Source of the DNA: CAYVTM01 sp964454645
GTDB taxonomy: Bacteria > Bacteroidota > Bacteroidia > Sphingobacteriales > Sphingobacteriaceae
Length of the DNA stretch: 64,000 bases
Direction: 5' to 3'
NCBI GenBank assembly: GCA_964454645.1
Contig: CAYVTM010000005.1
Coordinates: 1 to 64,000 of the forward strand
The notes beneath the pieces were generated by a model. That model had not been told where the DNA came from. It worked only from the letters and a program-made list of their open reading frames with translations, and ran no database searches. Shown one piece after another: positions 16,682-24,607 of the stretch (the first letter of the stretch is position 1; each line of letters starts with the position of its first letter). A program made the position numbers and the translations under genes.

Positions 16682-17164
16682 ATGAAAATAAACAGAACAG
16701 GAGCTATCGGAGCGTTACTTGATATCTATGAGCAGGTAATTGAGGATCTAAAAAAAGTTGTTGACGACATTCCCGATGCTCTGTTGACCCATATTACTGA
16801 CCCGCTCACAACCGATGAGAACTGCCAGTCAATCCGGGCAATTTTATCGCATATTATAAGTGCCGCTTATGGCTATGCAACCAGTATTCATAGCCTGAAA
16901 GGGCATAACATTCAACGACCTGACAAAGCTTTTCATTTAACAGCCAGGGCATATTCAGAAGACCTGGACAAAGTTTTTACATTTACCGAAAGTGTTTTTC
17001 AAGACTTTAAAGACCATGATCTTGAGCAATACGACAATTCCAAAAAAATAAAAACGGTGTGGGGGCAGTTATATGATATAGAACAATTAACAGAGCATGC
17101 TATTGTCCACATTCTTCGGCATAAACGACAAATAGAAAAGATTAAACGCAATCAGTTACACTAG
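16682..17164 (+). CDS. DinB/YfiT-like four-helix protein
   Basis: 160 residues, 12 nt after the T9SS gene. It has the DinB superfamily layout: an N-terminal helix (LLDIYEQVIEDLKKVV), the helix with the first metal histidine (IRAILSHIISAAYGYATS), and the last helix with the other histidines (EHAIVHILRHKRQIEKIKR). DinB-like proteins are often nickel- or zinc-dependent thiol transferases or hydrolases; the specific reaction here is unknown. Confidence 0.78.
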   Translation: MKINRTGAIGALLDIYEQVIEDLKKVVDDIPDALLTHITDPLTTDENCQSIRAILSHIISAAYGYATSIHSLKGHNIQRPDKAFHLTARAYSEDLDKVFTFTESVFQDFKDHDLEQYDNSKKIKTVWGQLYDIEQLTEHAIVHILRHKRQIEKIKRNQLH

Positions 17165-17200
17165 AAATCAAATACTACCTGACAATACAACAAACCAGAT

Positions 17201-17222
17201 GCTGCTAACAGCGGTTAGGGAA
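17201..17222 (+). repeat. Terminal attC-like half site (site 8)
   Basis: GCTGCTAACAGCGGTTAGGG, with TGCTAAC at 17203-17209. No matching GTT arm is seen in the following 130 bp. This is the right limit of the cassette-like block. From here to 17350 I see no gene. Confidence 0.35.
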
Positions 17223-17351
17223 TCAACATCAGATCAATTTTTTGGTTTTCTTTTCTATCAATCATTGAATAGCTGTATCAATATGCAGGCAATTCATATC
17301 GTGATTAAATACTGCCGCTTCCTGCCGACTAACATCAGGTCATACTGATCC

Positions 17352-17598
17352 TTATCCTTTTTTAGCATCATTCAATACTTCGTGCATGGTACCGTCTCCT
17401 CCGAATACTACAATATTCCGAAAGTCCTGTAATTCTGCTTCGGGCAAATAAGAGCTGAAAAATCCCTTATGCACACTGTATCGTTTGCTGATATGATGAT
17501 TATGTGCGATTAACTCATGCTCCATCTTCTCTACCATACGCTTATAGGGGACGATATCCCAAGTGGGGATTAATCAGAAGTAAAGTCTTGGTGCCCAT
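17352..17598 (-). pseudogene. Truncated diacylglycerol/sphingosine kinase-family gene
   Basis: On the minus strand an ATG at 17598 starts MGTKTLLLINPHLGY, the usual N terminus of the DAGK catalytic fold. After about 15 codons the frame ends and continues in another frame as VPYKRMVEKMEHELI. It runs to the hallmark VVFGGDGTMHEVLND and stops at once. Only about 80 of the usual 290-300 residues are left, with one frameshift and a lost C terminus. It is a remnant next to the end of the cassette-like block, which may mark an old insertion or deletion boundary. Confidence 0.8.
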
Positions 17599-17640
17599 CA
17601 ATTTAGTTTTACAGCTTTTTAGTTTAGCGAATTAAAATAC

Positions 17641-17648
17641 TAAATTTG
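17641..17648 (+). promoter_or_regulatory. -7 element of the sugar dehydrogenase gene
   Basis: TAAATTTG, a full match to TAnnTTTG, 16 bp before the ATG. The -33 region is T-rich without an exact TTG at 19 bp. Confidence 0.45.
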
Positions 17649-17664
17649 ATTATAATGTAATCTC

Positions 17665-18870
17665 ATGAAAAAAATAAACCTTTATCTCTTGTCTGCTTCA
17701 ATGTTGATTCTGGGTAATTCCTGCCGGGAAACAAATTCGCAAATACAGGAAGCGAAAGGGCTGGCCTTGGAGATGATCGCCACCGGTCTGAACTCGCCCA
17801 TCGCCTTTGCCGAAGCTCCTGATGAGAGCAATCGTTTCTTTATTGCCGAACAGGGTGGGCTTATAAAAATATATTCAGAGGGTGTGATCCTGCCTACCCC
17901 CTTTCTTGACCTGAAAAGCAAAATGATTAGCCTGAATGCTTTTTATGATGAGCGTGGATTATTGGGTTTCGCTTTTCATCCTGATTTTAAAACAAACCGA
18001 AAATTTTATGTGTACTATTCTGCGAGCTCCTCTCTGGGTGGCAGCGATCATAAAAGTATTTTAGCCGAATACGAGGCTTCATCATCCGACCCGAATCTAT
18101 CTTCCGTACAAGAGCGTTTGATTCTCAGCATTGAACAACCCGAACCGAATCATAACGGAGGTCAATTAGCATTCGGTGCTGACGGTTATCTTTATATTGC
18201 TTTGGGTGATGGCGGCGGGGCAGGCGATGAGCATGGAAGTATTGGAAACGGGCAGGACCTGAATACCTTGTTAGGAAAAATCATACGCATCGATGTAAAT
18301 AGCATACAGCCTTACGCAATTCCTGCCGATAATCCTTTTGCAGGAAATATAAATGCTAAAGCCGAGATATGGGCATACGGTTTACGTAATCCCTGGCGTT
18401 TCTCTTTCGACCGATCAAATGGCCAGTTACTTTGCGCCGATGTCGGGCAAAACGAATACGAAGAAATAAACATCATTGAAAAAGGAAAAAACTACGGATG
18501 GAGAATCATGGAAGGATTTCATTGCTTTAATCCCGAACAGAATTGCAATCAGCAGGGGCTCAGTTTACCCATTCATGAATACAGCCACGATGTAGGAAAA
18601 AGTATTACGGGAGGATTTGTTTATCGCGGAAAAGATATTCCATACTTACAGGGAAAATATATCTTTGGGGATTGGACCGGACCTTTGTTCAGCCTGGATC
18701 ACCAAACAGAGAATGCGCAACGGAGCGAATTAGTATTTGCAAACAAACCCGAAGATTTACGCATACTCAGTTTTGGCGAAGATCGTTCGGGAGAACTCTA
18801 TGCATTAACGAGCTTAGAAGTAACACCGAGAAGCAGCACAGGCTCGGTTTATAAAATTACGTACAGATAA
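17665..18870 (+). CDS. PQQ-dependent aldose-sugar dehydrogenase-like lipoprotein
   Basis: 401 residues. The signal ends in a lipobox (MLILGNSCRET). The body is the soluble glucose/sorbosone dehydrogenase beta-propeller: DERGLLGFAFHPDF, NHNGGQLAFGADGYLYIALG, DLNTLLGKIIRIDV, WAYGLRNPWRFSFD, CADVGQNEYEEINI, NYGWRIMEGFHCF and GDWTGPLFSL. H in NHNGGQL is the usual catalytic base. Members oxidise aldoses with PQQ, but many Bacteroidota homologues are annotated only by fold. No PQQ synthesis genes are here. gmhA follows after 6 nt. Confidence 0.87.
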   Translation: MKKINLYLLSASMLILGNSCRETNSQIQEAKGLALEMIATGLNSPIAFAEAPDESNRFFIAEQGGLIKIYSEGVILPTPFLDLKSKMISLNAFYDERGLLGFAFHPDFKTNRKFYVYYSASSSLGGSDHKSILAEYEASSSDPNLSSVQERLILSIEQPEPNHNGGQLAFGADGYLYIALGDGGGAGDEHGSIGNGQDLNTLLGKIIRIDVNSIQPYAIPADNPFAGNINAKAEIWAYGLRNPWRFSFDRSNGQLLCADVGQNEYEEINIIEKGKNYGWRIMEGFHCFNPEQNCNQQGLSLPIHEYSHDVGKSITGGFVYRGKDIPYLQGKYIFGDWTGPLFSLDHQTENAQRSELVFANKPEDLRILSFGEDRSGELYALTSLEVTPRSSTGSVYKITYR

Positions 18871-18876
18871 TTCAGT

Positions 18877-19452
18877 ATGAACGCAGAACATATTAAAAAA
18901 CATTTTACGGAAGCCTCGGATGTATTACATCAGTTCTTAGCTAAAGCAGAAAATTTCGAAAAGATCGCACAAGCAGGTAATACGATGGTAAAAGCTTTAC
19001 AATCGGGGAAAAAAATAATTTCCTGTGGGAACGGAGGGTCTATGTGCGATGCAATGCACTTCGCCGAAGAACTAAGCGGGCGCTATCGAAACGACCGTAA
19101 AGCCTTAGCTGCGGTTTCCATTTCAGACCCTTCGCATATTTCCTGCGTGGGGAATGATTACGGATACGATTTTATCTTCTCGAGATATGTAGAGGCCCTG
19201 GGGAATGAAGGTGATGTGTTGTTGGGCATAAGCACTTCCGGCAATTCAAAGAATGTGATACTTGCCGCAAAAGCCGCAAAAGCTAAAGGAATGAAAGTTG
19301 TTTGCCTAACCGGAAAAGATGGCGGACAATTAGCGGGTATTGCCGATGTGGAGATACGTGCCCCGCATTCCGGTTATGCTGACCGGGCACAAGAAATCCA
19401 TATTAAAATTATTCATAGCTTGATTGATTTTGTAGAAGCTTCAATCGGATAA
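18877..19452 (+). CDS. gmhA: Phosphoheptose (sedoheptulose-7-phosphate) isomerase
   Basis: 191 residues, the normal GmhA length. It converts sedoheptulose 7-phosphate to D-glycero-D-manno-heptose 7-phosphate, the first step of heptose synthesis for LPS core. The SIS domain shows the signature CGNGGSMCDAMHFAEELSG, phosphate-binding serines in GISTSGNSKNVI, and the C-terminal helix with the catalytic histidine (RAQEIHIKIIHSLIDFVE). It starts 6 nt after the sugar dehydrogenase, so they are probably cotranscribed. The other heptose genes are not in the window. Confidence 0.9.
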   Translation: MNAEHIKKHFTEASDVLHQFLAKAENFEKIAQAGNTMVKALQSGKKIISCGNGGSMCDAMHFAEELSGRYRNDRKALAAVSISDPSHISCVGNDYGYDFIFSRYVEALGNEGDVLLGISTSGNSKNVILAAKAAKAKGMKVVCLTGKDGGQLAGIADVEIRAPHSGYADRAQEIHIKIIHSLIDFVEASIG

Positions 19453-19554
19453 TTTTTTGATAAAGTTTTTATTTGCTGACAGGATGAAGAATAAAAGAGA
19501 AAGATAAGAAGAAATCTTTGCAGCCTTTATATTCTTTGATATTACCCTATTTTT

Positions 19555-20105
19555 TAACCGCAAAGTTGTGGAGAAGCATTCTTTACATTGTGTAAAATTG
19601 AACCACGCGAAGAACACTGAGATTGTAATTTGTCAGATACCGGTTTCAAGGGATAAATTTGGGATATGCACTTTGCGTACTCTGCGAAAAACCTTGGCGT
19701 ACTTTGCGGTTTTCTTTTTTTTAACCGCGGAGGACGCGGAGAGGTATTCCTTACAATGTACCAAACATGAACCACGCGGAGGGCGCAGAGGTTTATTCGT
19801 CGGATAAGTGTTCTAAAAGATAAATTCGTGATATACGCTTTGCGTACTCCGCGAAAACCTTTGCGTACTTTGCGGTTTTTTTAACCGCGGAGTACACGGA
19901 GACTTAACCTGTTATATTGTACTCAATATGAACCACGCAGAGGACACGGAGGTGTGTTCGCGGGATAGGTGTTTTAAGGGATAAATTGGGGTACACACTT
20001 TGCCTACTCTGCGAAAAACCTTGGCGTGCTTTGCGGTTAAGCCTTTTAACCGCAGAGTTCGAGGAGATAAATTCCTTACATTATACAAAATTGAATCACA
20101 CAGGG
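19555..20105 (+). repeat. Array of the ~160-bp repeat, forward orientation
   Basis: Three landmark segments begin at 19691, 19857 and 20018 (ACCTTGGCGTACTTTGCGG and variants), giving spacings of 166 and 161 bp. CCGCGGAGGACGCGGAG-type elements lie between them. The units are more diverged than those at 5190-5790. The array fills the space between two convergent genes (gmhA and the Rrf2 regulator), and nothing else is seen in 19453-20135. Confidence 0.9.
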
Positions 20106-20135
20106 AACACAGTGATTATGCTCCTCAGATAATAT

Positions 20136-20576
20136 CTATTTCATATTTCCAATAAACACATCCTTATTATTCATATTTTCTGCCAACTCCTGAATTGATT
20201 GAGATTCGAACAATTCGATCAGTTGTGCTTTGATGAATTTATATTTGGAGTGCATGGGACAAGGATTTTGCTCGGAGCATTTTGACAAGCCCAATACACA
20301 TTTGTTTAATACTTCTTCTTCTTGCATAGCTTTTAAAACCATACAAACAGGAAGCTTAGTATCCGCCTCATCCATATAAAACCCGCCATTCGGGCCACTT
20401 ACCGATTTGATAACCGTATCGTCGTTTCTTAGAGTTTGAAGAATTTTTGCAGTAAATGACCGGGGTGCATCAATGGCTTCAGCAATCTCTTCAATACTGA
20501 TTTTATGCTCCGCCCTACCCTTTTGCGCTATGTATATGGTAGCCCTTAATGCGTATTCCGTTGCTTTGCTAAACAT
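20136..20576 (-). CDS. Rrf2-family Fe-S transcriptional regulator
   Basis: 146 residues. The N-terminal winged helix (FSKATEYALRATIYIAQKG, IEEIAEAIDAPRSFTAKILQ, SGPNGGFYMD) is typical of Rrf2. Three cysteines, C93, C100 and C106 (NKCVLGLSKCSEQNPCPMH), match the Fe-S ligand set of NsrR/IscR-type members. It lies directly downstream of the norC/norB-like pair on the same strand, which suggests an NsrR-like role in sensing nitric oxide; that assignment is by context. Confidence 0.85.
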   Translation of the reverse strand: MFSKATEYALRATIYIAQKGRAEHKISIEEIAEAIDAPRSFTAKILQTLRNDDTVIKSVSGPNGGFYMDEADTKLPVCMVLKAMQEEEVLNKCVLGLSKCSEQNPCPMHSKYKFIKAQLIELFESQSIQELAENMNNKDVFIGNMK

Positions 20577-20608
20577 AATCTAAATAAAAACGAATATACT
20601 AATTTTTA

Positions 20609-20627
20609 AATGCTTTGATAAAGCATT
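20609..20627. promoter_or_regulatory. Perfect palindrome between the norB-like gene and the Rrf2 gene
   Basis: AATGCTTT (20609-20616), GAT, AAAGCATT (20620-20627): 8-bp arms and a 3-bp centre, 32 bp before the regulator start. No T-run follows on the minus strand beyond TAAAAATT. It could be an operator for autoregulation or a short attenuating hairpin. Confidence 0.4.
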
Positions 20628-20644
20628 AGCAAGTGTTATGAAGA

Positions 20645-22045
20645 TCATTTTGTTATCAGTTGCACCTTTTCCTGCTTGGATATGCCAAATTTATTTGCAG
20701 GTTGTTTTTTAAAATAACAAACCCATTGATTTTTCAACAGCGGCGCAACAAGCATCACAAAACCTGCAAACATTGATAATCCCGATACAAAGAAAACGAT
20801 GAACACCGGACGCAACTGCAGCATCATGGTTCCGAATGCTATGGGCGTATCACTCATCTGCCATCTTGCTTTTAATACACCGGCAAGGATAAGGCTCAGC
20901 CAAAAAACCGGTAAGGATATCATTGTAATCCAATAACCCCTTTTAAAATATGTCTCATTCCCGCTAAGCGGTTTACACGAATCGTTAAACAAATCGAATA
21001 CAAAAGCCAGTAATAAAAAGCTATTGATACCAATGGTTGCACCCATAGTATGCGCAACTGTAATATGTGTGCCATGGGTATATACATTGATCGCAGGAAC
21101 AGACATGGCAATTGCCAAAGCCAGCGTTAAAAAGATCCATACATCTGCCGCCGCATAAAAACGATAGGCCGGCAGATGAAAATATTTTTTGGTTATATCG
21201 AGCGATTTTCTCCATAAGAAGATAATTCTCCCTAACAGAATGAGCTCCGTCATGCTCACACCATAAGCTATGTGTTTGATATAAGCATGAGTGGGCAAGG
21301 TATAAATATGATGCCCCCAGTTGAACATCAGGTTGAACAGCCCCAGGAAATACAGAGCAAAGGCAAGCCGGGAATAACTATATGTTTTAGTGCCGCTAAT
21401 CTTATCCATCAAATAGATACTGCTTCCATAAATCAACATATTCCATGAACCTACCATAGAACCATAGGATTTCCATTGTATCGTCATATCATTAACGATG
21501 TCGCTTCCGAAATAAGGGATCAACCATAAATACGATTCGAGAAAAGTGAATAAGAAAAATACAATTCCTGTTAACCACATCCATACATACACCGGTTGTT
21601 TTGAGAAAATATCAATCGATTTTAAAAAATTATACAGGAACAATATCCAGGATACAGCAATCGGCAAAGCTAACAACGGCGGGAATTCCCAATACTCTCT
21701 CCCTCCAAATTTACCTAAACAGTACGAAATTAAAATCAACAAAATTGAAAGAAAGAAAAGCCCTCCCTGAACATATACGAGTTTCCCGGAATATATTCTT
21801 TTACCGCTATGTTCCTGCACATACGTCAACACACTACCGGCAGCTGCCAGTATAATCCAAAATACTACTGACGATACGTGTAAAGGGCGAAGCCGTTCAA
21901 AAGAAACAAGAGATTTTAGTATTCCCGATTCGATGTACTGTAATGCTCCTAATAAGCCCCAAAAGATCCCACTGACTAACAGTATCAATCCTACAATAAA
22001 AAATAATTTCGGGACATTTGCTGTCTTACTGTTCAATTGTTCCAT
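20645..22045 (-). CDS. NorB-like heme-copper oxidase superfamily subunit
   Basis: 466 residues with about twelve membrane segments. It is the catalytic subunit of a NorB- or cbb3-type heme-copper enzyme paired with a cytochrome c. Visible ligands are H56 (RLRPLHVSSVVFW, low-spin heme), H245/H246 (NWGHHIYTLP, non-heme metal) and H332 (HITVAHTMG, high-spin heme). Two positions look unusual. The helix that carries His/Glu ligands in canonical NorB reads YGSMVGSWNMLIYG (194-207). The canonical H-x-H in the late helix reads H332-T-M334. The reaction is therefore uncertain: NO reductase from context, with a divergent active site. The start overlaps norC by 20 nt. Confidence 0.78.
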   Translation of the reverse strand: MEQLNSKTANVPKLFFIVGLILLVSGIFWGLLGALQYIESGILKSLVSFERLRPLHVSSVVFWIILAAAGSVLTYVQEHSGKRIYSGKLVYVQGGLFFLSILLILISYCLGKFGGREYWEFPPLLALPIAVSWILFLYNFLKSIDIFSKQPVYVWMWLTGIVFFLFTFLESYLWLIPYFGSDIVNDMTIQWKSYGSMVGSWNMLIYGSSIYLMDKISGTKTYSYSRLAFALYFLGLFNLMFNWGHHIYTLPTHAYIKHIAYGVSMTELILLGRIIFLWRKSLDITKKYFHLPAYRFYAAADVWIFLTLALAIAMSVPAINVYTHGTHITVAHTMGATIGINSFLLLAFVFDLFNDSCKPLSGNETYFKRGYWITMISLPVFWLSLILAGVLKARWQMSDTPIAFGTMMLQLRPVFIVFFVSGLSMFAGFVMLVAPLLKNQWVCYFKKQPANKFGISKQEKVQLITK

Positions 22046-22427
22046 AGCTGTTTAATTTAAATGATTTCGGATTTGCCTCACCGGAAGCATCTATATCTTT
22101 CATGTAAGCCATAATCGCTTCCATCTCTTCATCAGATAAATTAAAATTAGGCATGACGGCAGTTCCCGATTTTAAAAAAGCTTTAATATAGCCGGGCCCT
22201 TTTTCGGAATAGGTATTGGTTAAATCCGGGCCTAAGAAACCGCCCAAACCATATATCTGGTGACAAGCGACACAATTATATTCCTGCCAAAGCTCTTTAC
22301 CCTGCAAGATTGCACGGTCTGTCTTATAGGAATTACGAGGCAGGGACCAATAGATAAACCCGGTATAAACCAAGTAGGCACATACCAATCCCAGAAATAC
22401 GTATGCCTTTTTCGTACGTTGAAACAT
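22026..22427 (-). CDS. NorC-like membrane-anchored cytochrome c
   Basis: 133 residues. One N-terminal membrane anchor (AYVFLGLVCAYLVYTGFIYW) is followed by a periplasmic class I cytochrome c domain. Heme is bound by C52-V-A-C55-H56 (NCVACHQIYGLGGFLGPDL) and the probable axial ligand M92 (GTAVMPNFNLS). Size and layout match NorC, the electron-entry subunit of cytochrome c-type NO reductases. It overlaps the norB-like gene and has a strong promoter with a palindrome upstream. Confidence 0.86.
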   Translation of the reverse strand: MFQRTKKAYVFLGLVCAYLVYTGFIYWSLPRNSYKTDRAILQGKELWQEYNCVACHQIYGLGGFLGPDLTNTYSEKGPGYIKAFLKSGTAVMPNFNLSDEEMEAIMAYMKDIDASGEANPKSFKLNSYGTIEQ

Positions 22428-22445
22428 AATTTTAAATTATTTTTT

Positions 22446-22485
22446 AATTAAAGACAAATTTATCTTTAATTTGTATATTTACAAA
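22446..22485 (-). promoter_or_regulatory. norC promoter with overlapping palindromic operator
   Basis: On the minus strand TTTG lies at 22485-22482 and TAAATTTG at 22462-22455, exactly 19 bp apart, a full consensus promoter 28 bp before norC. A perfect inverted repeat covers the -7 element: AATTAAAGA (22446-22454), 8 bp, TCTTTAATT (22463-22471). A second one, TTTGT (22470-22474), 6 bp, ACAAA (22481-22485), covers the -33. These are good candidate sites for the Rrf2 regulator, and the same region could also control the divergent FMN-barrel gene. Confidence 0.7.
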
Positions 22486-22527
22486 TAATCACGCTCAGAT
22501 ACCGGATCAGCCGGTAAAAAACACGCT

Positions 22528-23016
22528 ATGGAACCTATATCTAAAGCAATTGACAAAGCAATTATCAATTTTATTGCCCGGCAAAGCTGCGCTACGATTT
22601 GTGTTGTTGATGAAAGTAATATGCCTCATTGTTTCAATTGTTTTTATGCATTTAATGCGGATGAAATTTACTTGTATTTTAAATCATCCGAAAACACGCA
22701 GCACATATCCATATTAAAACGGAATCCGAATATTTCCGGGACCATTCTACCGAACAAATTAAACAAGCTGCATACTTGCGGCATACAGTTTAACGGGGTA
22801 GCTTTAACATCGCATCAAACCGAGCTTCAACAAGCTAAGCGCAGATATTATTACAAGCATCCTCTGGCAATAAGTGTGCAGGGGGACTTGTATGTAATAC
22901 GCATCGACCGTATAAAGATGAGTGAACGCATTGGGGGTATAGCGAAAAAATACAAATGGAATCGCTATGTAGAAATAATCACCCGTTCATCCAATCTTAA
23001 TACACTTTTGCATTAA
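22528..23016 (+). CDS. Pyridoxamine-phosphate-oxidase-like FMN split-barrel protein
   Basis: 162 residues, divergent from norC. The split-barrel fold is suggested by IINFIARQSCATICVVDES, MPHCFNCFYAFNADEIYLYF, FKSSENTQHISILKRNPNIS and the barrel strand CGIQFNGVALTS. Members bind FMN or related cofactors. The shared upstream region with norC suggests a link to nitrosative stress, which is inference. It has two close cysteines (C36 and C39 in HCFNCF). Catalytic role unknown. Confidence 0.75.
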   Translation: MEPISKAIDKAIINFIARQSCATICVVDESNMPHCFNCFYAFNADEIYLYFKSSENTQHISILKRNPNISGTILPNKLNKLHTCGIQFNGVALTSHQTELQQAKRRYYYKHPLAISVQGDLYVIRIDRIKMSERIGGIAKKYKWNRYVEIITRSSNLNTLLH

Positions 23017-23075
23017 GAATACCTGTCGCAGCATATAAATTGTTGCAGACAAGCATATCTGTACACCCTTAAAAC

Positions 23076-24449
23076 TTATTCAACCGGCGCAAGTTTTGCG
23101 GTGAAGTGTCGCAGCACCTCTGCTTCTTCAATAATTGTAAGCCCTTTTATTTCTTCTCTTTTTTTAAATACTTCAATAATCACTTCGGCAACATAATCGA
23201 TATGACTTTGCGTATATACCCTTCTTGGTATTGCCAATCGTACCAATTCCAATTGTGCCGGTATCAGCTGACGGCCGGCATCGTATTTCCCGAACATCAG
23301 GGACCCGATTTCAACACTTCGAATTCCCCCCTCAACATACAAGGCCGCAACCAGGGCTTGCCCGGGATACTGTGTAGAAGGTATATGCGGCAGGAAATTT
23401 TTAGCATCCAGGTAAACTGCATGCCCTCCTGCGGGTCGCATTACAGGTACTCCTGCATCGATTAATTTATTGGTCAGATATTCGATACTACGAATACGAT
23501 AGTTCAAGTAATGCTCATCCATCACTTCCTGTAAACCGATAGCAATCGCTTCCAGGTCGCGGCCTGCTAAACCTCCGTAAGTAGGAAACCCCTCGGTAAT
23601 AACCAACATATTTCTGCATTGAAGCGCAAGCTTCTCATCATGCATCGCAAGGAACCCTCCAATATTTGCAAAAGCATCTTTTTTTGCGCTCATGGTGCAA
23701 CCATCGGCGTATGAAAAAAGCTCTGAAGCAATTTCGGGGATTGATTTATGTTGATATCCTCTTTCGCGCTGTTTAATGAAATAGCAATTTTCCGCAAACC
23801 GGCATGCATCAATAAATAAAGGAATACCTTCCCGAACGCATATCTGCTTTGCTTCTTTAATATTTTGCATACTTACAGGTTGTCCTCCTCCCGAATTGTT
23901 GGTTACTGTAATAATCAGCATGGCAATATTTCCGGCACCCTTTTCAGCAATTGTTTTTTCAAGAGCCGAAATATCAATGTTGCCTTTAAAGTCGGCAGGG
24001 ATACCCGGGTGCTTACCTTCTTCACAAATAAGGTCAATCCCTTCGGCTCCCGAAAACTCAACGTTAGCACGGGTTGTATCAAAGAGCGTATTGCTGAGAA
24101 AATATTTTCCTTCAGCTCCTGAAATTCCAAAGAGAATTTTTTCAGCCGCACGTCCCTGATGAGTAGGGATAATGTACGGCATTCGGGTAATATCGCGGAT
24201 AGTTTTTTCGAAAGCAAAGAAACTATCACTACCGGCATAGGATTCATCTCCACGCATAATGCCTGCCCATTGATTACTACTCATGGCGCTGGTTCCGCTG
24301 TCGGTCAGTAAATCGATCAGCACATCTTTTGCTTTTAATAAAAAAGGATTGTAGCAGGCATTTTTCAAATGCTCTGTCCGTTCTTCGCGGGTATTAAAAT
24401 ATATAGGTTCTACAGATTTTATCTTGAAAGGTTCTATAATTGTTTTCAT
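23076..24449 (-). CDS. tnaA: Tryptophanase (tryptophan indole-lyase)
   Basis: 457 residues. The PLP enzyme splits tryptophan to indole, pyruvate and ammonia. The PLP lysine is K257 in CTMSAKKDAF; other family blocks are LIDLLTDSGTSAMSSNQWAG, IPTHQGRAAEKIL, NNSGGGQPVSM, DACRFAENCYFIK and RLAIPRRVYT. It is close to tyrosine phenol-lyase in several blocks. At position 381, where phenol-lyase has the substrate-binding arginine, it has isoleucine (SVEIGSL), as in tryptophanases. The gene stands alone; no leader peptide with tryptophan codons or permease gene is seen. Confidence 0.87.
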   Translation of the reverse strand: MKTIIEPFKIKSVEPIYFNTREERTEHLKNACYNPFLLKAKDVLIDLLTDSGTSAMSSNQWAGIMRGDESYAGSDSFFAFEKTIRDITRMPYIIPTHQGRAAEKILFGISGAEGKYFLSNTLFDTTRANVEFSGAEGIDLICEEGKHPGIPADFKGNIDISALEKTIAEKGAGNIAMLIITVTNNSGGGQPVSMQNIKEAKQICVREGIPLFIDACRFAENCYFIKQRERGYQHKSIPEIASELFSYADGCTMSAKKDAFANIGGFLAMHDEKLALQCRNMLVITEGFPTYGGLAGRDLEAIAIGLQEVMDEHYLNYRIRSIEYLTNKLIDAGVPVMRPAGGHAVYLDAKNFLPHIPSTQYPGQALVAALYVEGGIRSVEIGSLMFGKYDAGRQLIPAQLELVRLAIPRRVYTQSHIDYVAEVIIEVFKKREEIKGLTIIEEAEVLRHFTAKLAPVE

Positions 24450-24607
24450 CGTTTAAATAATTAATAAATAGAGGATATATTGAAATGAAGAAATAGTATT
24501 CATAATCCAATAGGAAAAGAATTCCAACAAGGCTATAACTCAGGAGGGTTTTGTTATGATGTTTTTCCATATCTACATATTCGAAATTAAACAGGAAAAA
24601 AGTATCA

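Larger units (their letters stand above)
9754..17209 (+). mobile_element. Putative integron-like gene-cassette array (no integrase in window)
   Basis: Almost all genes point rightward. They are mostly single, AT-rich and functionally unrelated, and many are separated by elements starting at (T)GCTAAC and, when complete, ending at GTTGGCA or GTTGTGC after an imperfect palindrome of about 120 bp (10672-10808 and 13997-14130). Partial versions lie at 9754, 11963, 13008, 14504, 15113 and 17201. Lone core boxes bound the block (GTTAGCA at 9754-9760 and TGCTAAC at 17203-17209). The arrangement is that of integron cassettes with attC sites. The core boxes deviate from the classical RYYYAAC/GTTRRRY, and no IntI is visible, so this is an inference; a non-integron palindromic repeat family is the alternative. 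Confidence 0.45.

Noticed and set aside
19554..19807. Open frames in the array after gmhA
   Set aside because: Same repeat-derived sequence as in the other arrays.
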